Assembly: GCA_947627075.1 (NCBI GenBank)
Contig: CANQUR010000036.1
Location: forward strand, 1 to 12,070
Length of the DNA stretch: 12,070 bases
Direction: 5' to 3'
Origin: an uncultured Clostridia bacterium
GTDB lineage: Bacteria; Bacillota; Clostridia; Christensenellales; Pumilibacteraceae
Positions within the stretch are counted from its first letter, which is position 1. The number at the start of each line of letters is the position of its first letter. Below, one piece after another: positions 6,922-12,055 of the stretch. Position numbers and translations under genes: made by a program. Below the pieces are notes generated by a model, which saw only the letters and a program-made list of their open reading frames with translations, was not told where the DNA came from and made no database searches.

Positions 6922-7251
6922 ATGGATATGTTTATAGACATTTTTAACGAGCTACTTAAAGAAAATGATTTGACAAGAAGCAAATTTGCCGCTATGAGCG
7001 GTATACCGTATCCGACAGTTGTCGGCTGGACCTCTCACGGCAGATTGCCTGATTTTATAGCTCTTATAAAAATAGCCGACTTTTTTCATTGCTCAATAGA
7101 TTATCTTGCAGAAAGGACTGACGAATGGGGAAACGAATTGGAAGGGAACGTTCCCGAAGGCGAGCAAGAACTTTTGAAATTTTATCGAAAGCTCAATATG
7201 GATAACCGTTTACTCATACGCAATCTGTGTGAAAAACTATCAAAGGTGTGA
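6922..7251 (+). CDS. Small XRE-family transcriptional regulator
   Basis: A 109-residue protein with a helix-turn-helix of the Cro/CI (XRE) type at about 6-64, with LTRSKFAAMSGIP as helices 2-3 and YPTVVGWTSHG as the recognition region. A charged C-terminal tail (about 70-109) has no recognised domain. It is transcribed away from the zinc-ribbon gene. The intergenic region holds several TTAATTAGATA half-sites, so it probably represses the neighbour and itself. No clear ribosome binding site precedes the ATG at 6922, and a second in-frame ATG lies at 6928. Its own promoter is not obvious: TATTTT at 6906-6911 could be a -10 with a very short leader, but no good -35 is seen. Stop at 7249-7251, followed by a terminator. 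Confidence 0.85.
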   Translation: MDMFIDIFNELLKENDLTRSKFAAMSGIPYPTVVGWTSHGRLPDFIALIKIADFFHCSIDYLAERTDEWGNELEGNVPEGEQELLKFYRKLNMDNRLLIRNLCEKLSKV

Positions 7252-7253
7252 CC

Positions 7254-7300
7254 TTTACAAAAAAAACAAAACGTTTAAAAAATCTTAAACGTTTTGCGGT
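7254..7300. terminator. Bidirectional terminator hairpin, repeat copy 2
   Basis: Arms 7267-7278 and 7285-7296 form a perfect 12-bp stem with a 6-nt loop. The minus direction, serving degV at 7357, ends in eight T. The plus direction, serving the XRE gene ending at 7251, runs into CGG then TTTTT. It is a near-copy of 5363-5408. The rest of this intergenic stretch (7301-7356) has only a weak hairpin at about 7321-7348. Confidence 0.8.
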
Positions 7301-7356
7301 TTTTCGGTTTCAATATATTCTTTTGCACCTTTATCACAAAGCGCAAAAACGATAAC

Positions 7357-8220
7357 TTATTTTATCGTTCTCGTATCCGAGGTAAAGTAAATGCACAGCG
7401 AGCCCGGTCCGCCGTGACTTATCACCACAGGACCGAGCTGAATCATTTCGACATTGACTTTGAGCGAATTGCGGAGCTCCTCGGCGACTTCTTTCGCTTC
7501 GTCCTCATAATCGGTATAACCGACATATATCGTGTCGAATTTAGGCACATACATACGTTTTGTACAGGCAACTATTTCGCTCACCGAACGCTTGCGGCTC
7601 AAAACTTTTTTGAACGGGACCAAAAAGCCGTCCTCGCTCACTTGAAGCGCCACTTTAAGGTGGATCGCGTTGCCGAGCAACGACGCCGCCTTGTTTATTC
7701 TGCCTGCGCGCGCAAGATAAGTAAGGCTGTCCACAACGAACAGTGCGCTGTTATTCGGGCGCAACTGCATAGCATAATCGTAAAGCTCGTCGAGGGAGAA
7801 TACTTCGTTCGCCTTTCTCGCGCACGCCACGGCAAGCAACATTATTCCGCAACTTGCGGTAAGCGAATCGACCACCTTGACTTGATTGCGGTATTTTTTA
7901 TTAAGGTCCTTTGAGGCGAACAAAAAGTTGCCGTATGTGCCGCTTATGTTGCTCGACATGGAAAAATGCAACACGTCGGCGCCTGTCTTTAACAAACTTT
8001 CGAGATGCCTGTACGCCCCGTCGGTATTGATTTGGGACGTCTTGGTCATCGCGCCGTTTCTCATCGCGGCATAAAAGTCTTTTAACGGCATTCCGTCCAA
8101 CGTACTGTAAATTTTGCCGTCCACCATATATTCCATGGGCGCCACGGCTATGTTATATTTATCGCGTATCTCATCGCTTATATCCGACATAGCCTCTACG
8201 GAAATTATTATGTTATTCAT
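7357..8220 (-). CDS. DegV-family (fatty acid-binding) protein
   Basis: A 287-residue protein of the DegV/FakB family, which holds a fatty acid for phosphorylation by FakA. Visible motifs are TKTSQ at 59-63, MSSNISGTY at 88-96 with the family's carboxylate-binding serine (S90), LARAGRI at 169-175, and HGGPG at 269-273 near the C-terminus (usually H-x-GPG). The usual N-terminal TDST/S motif is replaced by ISVEAMSDIS, so acyl binding or kinase interaction may differ. The ATG at 8220 has AAGGAG at 8230-8235, 9 nt upstream. It follows the SGNH gene by 25 nt in one operon. No FakA-like kinase is in the window. The family call is secure; the exact ligand is not. Confidence 0.9.
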   Translation of the reverse strand: MNNIIISVEAMSDISDEIRDKYNIAVAPMEYMVDGKIYSTLDGMPLKDFYAAMRNGAMTKTSQINTDGAYRHLESLLKTGADVLHFSMSSNISGTYGNFLFASKDLNKKYRNQVKVVDSLTASCGIMLLAVACARKANEVFSLDELYDYAMQLRPNNSALFVVDSLTYLARAGRINKAASLLGNAIHLKVALQVSEDGFLVPFKKVLSRKRSVSEIVACTKRMYVPKFDTIYVGYTDYEDEAKEVAEELRNSLKVNVEMIQLGPVVISHGGPGSLCIYFTSDTRTIK

Positions 8221-8245
8221 TTTTTCATGCTCCTTTATTCTCTCC

Positions 8246-8929
8246 TTATGCGTAGCTTATTATGGTGTCCGCAATAAAGCTTTGACCTATCTCGTTTGGA
8301 TGCACACCGTCCAAACAATATTTACCATAACAATCTATATCGTTTAGCAAAGCCGACCTTATGTCTATAAGCTTTACATCGTTATTGAATGCGCACTTTA
8401 TTACCTCGTAATTGAACAGTTCCTGGTGCCTATAAATATTGCTAACATCTCCGCCCAAAAAACGCATAACGTTTTCGCCGTCCGCTATCTTGGAAATGAC
8501 GTTGCTGAAATACAACTGCGAATGAACGGGCGGAAGGGTAAGCAAAAATACCTTATGCCCCGAATCAGTCAACTTTTTGACCGCGCAATCGAGCATTTCC
8601 GCAAATTGCCTTATCGGAGTGAGCGACGAATGGTATTCGTCGGGAGAACGCGCTATGGTGCGCCAATCGTAATCGGCGTCGTTTCCGCCTATGCAGATCG
8701 CCGCATAATTTTTTGCGGAGCTATCGACGGTCTTTAAGTATTCGTCAATGGTGCCCTTGCTCATAAGACGCGCAAGCGTTTGACCGTACACGGAATAATT
8801 TTTTACGTTATCGAATTTATAATATTCGGTAAGAATATCCACCGCGCACACCCTTGCCTTTTTTATTCTGCCGTTCTCGAACACGATGCCCTTTGGAATG
8901 GAATCCCCGAATACTGCCAAACTTCTCAT
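8246..8929 (-). CDS. SGNH/GDSL-type hydrolase (esterase/lipase family)
   Basis: A 227-residue serine hydrolase. All four family blocks are present: GDS at 8-10 with nucleophile S10, G49 in NYSVYGQTL, GGND at 81-84 with N83 in the oxyanion hole, and D207-GVH210 supplying the catalytic Asp and His. There is no signal peptide, so the enzyme is predicted cytosolic; family members remove acyl groups from lipids, sugars or CoA. It begins at 8929 with AAGGAG at 8938-8943 and heads an operon with the DegV-type fatty-acid-binding gene, which hints at an acyl substrate. The specific substrate cannot be read from sequence. Confidence 0.9.
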   Translation of the reverse strand: MRSLAVFGDSIPKGIVFENGRIKKARVCAVDILTEYYKFDNVKNYSVYGQTLARLMSKGTIDEYLKTVDSSAKNYAAICIGGNDADYDWRTIARSPDEYHSSLTPIRQFAEMLDCAVKKLTDSGHKVFLLTLPPVHSQLYFSNVISKIADGENVMRFLGGDVSNIYRHQELFNYEVIKCAFNNDVKLIDIRSALLNDIDCYGKYCLDGVHPNEIGQSFIADTIISYA

Positions 8930-8954
8930 TTCTTTTGCTCCTTAAATCAATATT

Positions 8955-8983
8955 ATGATAATACGGCTTACTCAAAAAATCAA
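8955..8983 (-). promoter_or_regulatory. Probable promoter of the SGNH-degV operon
   Basis: TTGATT (8983-8978), 17 nt and TATCAT (8960-8955) on the minus strand. Both boxes depart from consensus by two bases, so this is weaker than the other promoters here. Position relative to the ribosome binding site at 8938-8943 is suitable. Confidence 0.45.
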
Positions 8984-9025
8984 CCTACTTTATCGAAAAC
9001 GAACTCTATACAAAGTTAAGGCGGT

Positions 9026-9071
9026 GTAGAATGACAATTTATGCCATTCTACTATCGGTAGAGCGGCTCTA
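9026..9071. promoter_or_regulatory. Two inverted repeats in the SGNH/XRE divergent region
   Basis: GTAGAATG (9026-9033) and CATTCTAC (9045-9052) form a perfect 8-bp inverted repeat with an 11-nt centre. TAGAG-CGG-CTCTA lies at 9059-9071, just upstream of the XRE promoter -35 box. Both are candidate operators for the regulator encoded at 9113. The rest of 8984-9076 shows nothing else recognisable. Confidence 0.45.
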
Positions 9072-9076
9072 TTCAC

Positions 9077-9105
9077 TTGATTTTCCTTCGAATATGTGCT
9101 ACAAT
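9077..9105 (+). promoter_or_regulatory. Extended -10 promoter of the membrane XRE gene
   Basis: TTGATT (9077-9082), 17 nt and TACAAT (9100-9105), with TG at 9097-9098 making an extended -10 (TGCTACAAT). Initiation is expected at about 9112-9113, the same position as the ATG, so the transcript is predicted to be leaderless or nearly so. Confidence 0.65.
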
Positions 9106-9112
9106 CATTGAT

Positions 9113-9769
9113 ATGGACGATCTGAAACAAACCATAGCCAACAACATTGCATTTTACAGAAAAGAAATGGGACTTACGCAAGTCGAACTTGCCGAAAAAC
9201 TAAACTATTCGGACAAGGCGATCTCCAAGTGGGAACGAGCCGAATCCTATCCCGATATTGCCACGCTCGTTCAACTGTCGAAGCTTTTCGGAGTAAGCCT
9301 TGACAGATTGGTTTCCAACAAAAAGAAACTAAAACGCTCGAAGCCGCTCATTGCGCTACTTTCGGGCGGGCTCGTATGGCTTATCGCCACGGCGATATAC
9401 GTCATATTGAATATGATATTCCCGGGCTTCGCCTATTCCTGGCTCTCGTTCATCTACGCGATCCCCGTATGCACGGTAGTGCTCCTTGTCCTGTTTGCGA
9501 TTTGGAATCAAAAGCTGTTGGTGCTCATTGCGGAATCGATATTGATGTGGTCTGTCGCGTTATGCATCTTTTTGACCATGATGGGCAGTCAAGGTGCATT
9601 TTACATCTTCTTTTTGCCTATCCCTATACAAATTCTTGCCATTTTGTGGTATTGTAAACTCAAAACGGGCAAAAGCAAAATAGCCTTCATTAGGCACAGA
9701 GTGCGAAATAAAAGCGAAAAAAACGCGAATAATACTGCAAACGACGAAAATACCTCTCATGAAAATTGA
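9113..9769 (+). CDS. XRE-family regulator with four-helix membrane domain
   Basis: A 218-residue protein. Residues 8-66 form a Cro/CI helix-turn-helix (LTQVELAEKLNYSDKAISKW carries the recognition helix). A basic linker (69-77) is followed by four hydrophobic helices (about 78-102, 107-131, 134-157 and 161-182) and a hydrophilic tail rich in Lys and Asn. It is predicted to be a membrane-tethered DNA-binding protein. The frame is open back to 9077, but the ATG at 9113 gives the normal XRE N-terminus and coincides with the predicted transcription start. There is no ribosome binding site. It is divergent from the SGNH-degV operon, which it may regulate. Its stop codon lies inside the terminator hairpin. 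Confidence 0.85.
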   Translation: MDDLKQTIANNIAFYRKEMGLTQVELAEKLNYSDKAISKWERAESYPDIATLVQLSKLFGVSLDRLVSNKKKLKRSKPLIALLSGGLVWLIATAIYVILNMIFPGFAYSWLSFIYAIPVCTVVLLVLFAIWNQKLLVLIAESILMWSVALCIFLTMMGSQGAFYIFFLPIPIQILAILWYCKLKTGKSKIAFIRHRVRNKSEKNANNTANDENTSHEN

Positions 9770-9782
9770 GAGGTATTTTTTT
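9747..9782 (+). terminator. Intrinsic terminator overlapping the end of the XRE gene
   Basis: Arms 9747-9759 and 9767-9779 pair over 13 bp (AAAATACCTCTCA with TGAGAGGTATTTT) around a 7-nt loop and run into a T tract through 9782. The TGA stop (9767-9769) is the first part of the downstream arm. An A tract on the opposite side may let it also serve the minus-strand gene ending at 9790. Confidence 0.88.
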
Positions 9783-9789
9783 CAACTAT

Positions 9790-10212
9790 TCATTCGCGAC
9801 CGCGGCGAAGTTCTTCGAGTTTTGCGGCAAGTGCGCGGATTGCCTCGTCCGGATCTTCTATATCCTTTACGGTCTGTTCCATGGGACATATCCCGTTTTT
9901 TTGTCTGTTTCTGATATTGTCGGCAAGGACGCCGAAGGTATATTTTATGCCGAATCGTTCGAGCACGGGCAATGCCGCCCTACTTAAAACCTCGGCATAA
10001 ATTTCCTTTGCGCCTATTTTTGCGTATATAAATGCCGCTGCCCTTCCCACTATCTTGTCCGCCGCGACGCAACCGTTGTATTCGTCATGTCCGACAAGTC
10101 CGAGGATAGGTGCGATACCCTTGTCTTTACTCAAAAAAGTATTTTCACCGCACAGTACGGCACAGCGTACATCGTCCTTCAGAAGTTGTTTTGCCTCATC
10201 TAAATATCTCAT
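9790..10212 (-). CDS. DUF1893 (TM1506-like) family protein
   Basis: A 140-residue protein matching the DUF1893 family, whose Thermotoga member TM1506 has a cytidine-deaminase-like fold but no proven activity. Recognisable conserved segments are VAADKIVGRAAA at 49-60, IYAEVLS at 71-77 and NRxxNGICPME at 102-112. The conserved C109 and the D/K in ADKIVG are family features of unknown role. The ATG at 10212 follows GGAG at 10220-10223 by 7 nt, and a strong promoter lies at 10230-10259. It stands alone between spo0A and the XRE gene. Function is unknown. Confidence 0.85.
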   Translation of the reverse strand: MRYLDEAKQLLKDDVRCAVLCGENTFLSKDKGIAPILGLVGHDEYNGCVAADKIVGRAAAFIYAKIGAKEIYAEVLSRAALPVLERFGIKYTFGVLADNIRNRQKNGICPMEQTVKDIEDPDEAIRALAAKLEELRRGRE

Positions 10213-10229
10213 TCGTTCACTCCGAATTT

Positions 10230-10259
10230 ATTATATCATAAAGCGAAGTCTCATGTCAA
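10230..10259 (-). promoter_or_regulatory. Promoter of the DUF1893 gene
   Basis: TTGACA (10259-10254), an 18-nt spacer and TATAAT (10235-10230) on the minus strand. Both hexamers are consensus. It lies in the short gap (10213-10284) after spo0A, where no convincing spo0A terminator was seen, so readthrough from spo0A is also possible. Confidence 0.75.
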
Positions 10260-10284
10260 CGTCCGAAAAGATCTTTCTGCATCT

Positions 10285-11007
10285 CTATACGCTTTCGAGC
10301 AACAGCTTGTCCGCGACAAGAGCAATGAATTCGCCGTTCGTCGGTTTCTCATTTTGGGAATATACCCTTACGCCGAACAAAGTGTTGATGTTCTCTATTT
10401 TGCCGCGATTCCAGCCCACCTCTATGGCATGACGGATCGCGCGTTCCACCTTGGACGGACTCGTATCAAACCTTGCCGCAACTCCCGGATACAGCTTTTT
10501 TGTAATGCTGTTTATGATGTCCGGATCCTCTATCGATAGCTTTATCGCTTCACGAAGGTATTGATATCCCTTGATATGAGGCGGTATGCCTACCGAAATG
10601 AAAATTTTGGTAATGCGTTCCTCGAGACTTTTATTCTTTATAGGTCGCTTTAGTTGACGTTGAGCAAGAGCGTCGTCCACCTTTTGCTTGATAGTCTCCA
10701 CAGGCGTGGGCTTTATAAGGTAATAGTCGCAACCGAGTTCCATTGCCTTGGCAATAAAAACGTCTTGGCTCAAAGCGGATACGGCGATTATTTTAGTCGC
10801 CTTTTTTTCGAATTTTTCCAAAAAAGCAAAGCCGTCCATTATCGGCATTACAAGATCGAGCAAAATACAGTCCTTGTCGTCCGCCTTTTCAATGCCCTCT
10901 TTGCCATTATTTGCCACCTCAACATCATAGGCTTCGGGATCGAATGCGGCTTTTATTTGCTCGCAAAAGTCAATATTGTCGTCAATTACCAAAATTCTTG
11001 TTTTCAT
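10285..11007 (-). CDS. spo0A: Sporulation master response regulator Spo0A
   Basis: A 240-residue two-domain regulator that, when phosphorylated, switches on sporulation and related stationary-phase genes. The receiver domain (1-115) has D9/D10, phospho-acceptor D51 in LLDLVMP, S77 and K99 in LIKP. The effector domain (125-240) has the Spo0A-specific helix-turn-helix with SKVERAIRHAIEVGWNRG at 184-201, then LFG at 210-212 and KPTNGEFIALVADKL at 221-235. This is almost word for word the conserved Spo0A DNA-binding region. The ATG at 11007 has AAAGGA at 11018-11023. The usual upstream partner spoIVB is not seen within the 1 kb available; a repeat island lies there instead. Confidence 0.96.
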   Translation of the reverse strand: MKTRILVIDDNIDFCEQIKAAFDPEAYDVEVANNGKEGIEKADDKDCILLDLVMPIMDGFAFLEKFEKKATKIIAVSALSQDVFIAKAMELGCDYYLIKPTPVETIKQKVDDALAQRQLKRPIKNKSLEERITKIFISVGIPPHIKGYQYLREAIKLSIEDPDIINSITKKLYPGVAARFDTSPSKVERAIRHAIEVGWNRGKIENINTLFGVRVYSQNEKPTNGEFIALVADKLLLESV

Positions 11008-11046
11008 ACTATTTTATTCCTTTATGTTTGTATTTATTACATAAAT

Positions 11047-11075
11047 ATTATATATCGCGTCTATTGAAATTGCAA
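11047..11075 (-). promoter_or_regulatory. Probable promoter of spo0A
   Basis: TTGCAA (11075-11070), 17 nt and TATAAT (11052-11047) on the minus strand. Expected initiation is near 11040, about 33 nt before the ATG. TTGTCGAA at 11145-11152 fits the Spo0A-box core TGNCGAA and could mediate autoregulation, but a seven-base core with one free position turns up by chance every few kilobases. Confidence 0.55.
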
Positions 11076-11218
11076 GCGATATGCACAAGAAATATTTGAA
11101 AATTAGCGGGAATAAAACCTCTTTATAAAATTTATTAAACAATATTGTCGAATGATGGTTTTTACATTTCTCGAGCCTTTGCCCGAATTTTCTTATTATA
11201 GCTCGGACATAGAGTGAA

Positions 11219-11282
11219 TGACATTATAAAAGGCTTCCCCCGCGAATATAGCATGTAAAAACGTAAAAAGTTCATATCGGGG
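11219..11282 (+). repeat. 64-bp direct repeat, copy 1
   Basis: Identical over 64 bases to 11817-11880. It begins TGACATTATAAAAGGC. Its C5 tract pairs with the terminal G tract (GCTTCCCCCG against CGGGGGAGGC in copy 2), so the element ends in near-perfect inverted repeats. Here the terminal G run is nine long (11279-11287). Confidence 0.92.
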
Positions 11283-11380
11283 GGGGGAGCTCCGACATAA
11301 GGGGTCCCCGAAAATGCTTACATTTTTGGGTCGAGCAACAAGCGAAAAGGACTCGTTTTCGAACAAAGTGAGAAAACAGT

Positions 11381-11460
11381 CCAACAAGCGCCCGTTGCGA
11401 CGAGGTGAGGAGGGTCTTATCCAACAAGCGCCCGTTGCGACGAGGTGGTGAGGGTGTAAT
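11381..11460 (+). repeat. 40-bp imperfect tandem duplication
   Basis: Units 11381-11420 and 11421-11460 share their first 27 bases exactly (CCAACAAGCGCCCGTTGCGA then CGAGGTG) and differ at four or five positions after that. The trailing motif GGTGGTGAGGGT also recurs at 11899-11910 next to 64-bp copy 2, so it is part of the larger repeated structure. Confidence 0.9.
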
Positions 11461-11489
11461 AAAGATAATCATATAATATAAAATCCTCC

Positions 11490-11528
11490 TCAGCCGAGCG
11501 AACAACGTGAGCGAACGCCACGGAGCGA
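11490..11528 (+). repeat. 39-bp repeat, copy 1
   Basis: Identical to 11611-11649. It begins TCAGCCGAGCGAAC and contains two direct GAGCGAAC words followed by GCCACGGAGCGA. It is preceded by AAATCCTCC, as is the shortened third copy. Confidence 0.92.
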
Positions 11529-11540
11529 AGCGGAGTATCA

Positions 11541-11581
11541 CCCGCTACGCGGGAGCCTCCCCTTTTACAAAAAGGGGAGGC
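11541..11581 (+). repeat. Two-hairpin module, copy 1
   Basis: CCCGC-TAC-GCGGG (11541-11553) is followed at once by a 12-bp hairpin with arms 11555-11566 and 11570-11581 (AGCCTCCCC ... GGGGAGGCC) and a 3-nt loop, then TTTCATAA. The strong stem with trailing T could terminate plus-strand transcription. The same design occurs at 11986-12055. Confidence 0.85.
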
Positions 11582-11610
11582 CTTTCATAATGTCAATTTT
11601 TTTGCCCTCA

Positions 11611-11649
11611 TCAGCCGAGCGAACAACGTGAGCGAACGCCACGGAGCGA
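11611..11649 (+). repeat. 39-bp repeat, copy 2
   Basis: Exact copy of 11490-11528, 121 bp downstream of it. It is preceded by CCCTCA and followed by GCGCCCTCATCCGTC, which leads into the hairpin at 11689-11711. Confidence 0.92.
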
Positions 11650-11688
11650 TGCGCCCTCATCCGTCATTTCGCTATTCGCTCAATGCCA

Positions 11689-11711
11689 CCTTCCCCCCGT
11701 AGTGGGGAAGG
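11689..11711 (+). repeat. CCTTCCCC/GGGGAAGG hairpin
   Basis: Arms 11689-11696 and 11704-11711 form a perfect 8-bp stem with a 7-nt loop. It is preceded by CCCTCATCCGTC at about 11654-11665 and by GCCA directly before the stem. It is a third variant of the C-rich/G-rich stem that recurs in this island. Confidence 0.85.
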
Positions 11712-11816
11712 CTTGCTACCGCTCGACCAAACTTTTGCTCATAGTTCATGCATAGAGTAACATGACCTTTCATAAGGCACAAGACCAAATTTTCTCGTAG
11801 TTCATGCATTAACACT

Positions 11817-11880
11817 TGACATTATAAAAGGCTTCCCCCGCGAATATAGCATGTAAAAACGTAAAAAGTTCATATCGGGG
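11817..11880 (+). repeat. 64-bp direct repeat, copy 2
   Basis: Exact copy of 11219-11282, 598 bp away. After it the sequence reads GAGGCTCCGAC, where copy 1 has an expanded G run then AGCTCCGAC. GACGAAGTC at 11890-11898 forms a small dyad right after. Confidence 0.92.
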
Positions 11881-11935
11881 GAGGCTCCGACGAAGTCGGT
11901 GGTGAGGGTCTTATTATAATATGTGGAAATCCTCC

Positions 11936-11966
11936 TCAGCCGAGCGAAGCGAACGCCACGGAGCGA
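11936..11966 (+). repeat. 39-bp repeat, shortened copy 3
   Basis: Matches the 39-bp repeat but lacks the 8-nt segment between the two GAGCGAAC-like words, leaving TCAGCCGAGCGAAGCGAACG then CCACGGAGCGA. The loss of one of two short direct repeats suggests slippage. Confidence 0.85.
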
Positions 11967-11985
11967 AGCGAGCTAACCCTCATCA

Positions 11986-12055
11986 GTGCCTACGGCACAG
12001 CTTCCCCCGATAGAAGCAAAAATTTTCTCATCCTACTCTTTACGCAGGGGAAGCC
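11986..12055 (+). repeat. Two-hairpin module, copy 2
   Basis: GTGCC-TAC-GGCAC (11986-11998), then arms GCTTCCCC (12000-12007) and GGGGAAGC (12047-12054), then CTTGCATAA. It has the same order and TAC loop as 11541-11581, but the large stem here encloses about 39 nt instead of 3. It continues to the window edge. Confidence 0.8.

Noticed and set aside
10213..10284. Terminator after spo0A from the AAAGATCTTT palindrome near 10267-10276.
   Set aside because: The stem is short, self-complementary without a proper loop, and lacks a T run in the minus direction.
11381..11966. CRISPR array.
   Set aside because: Repeats are of several different kinds, copies are adjacent or irregularly spaced, there are no uniform spacers, and no cas genes are present.
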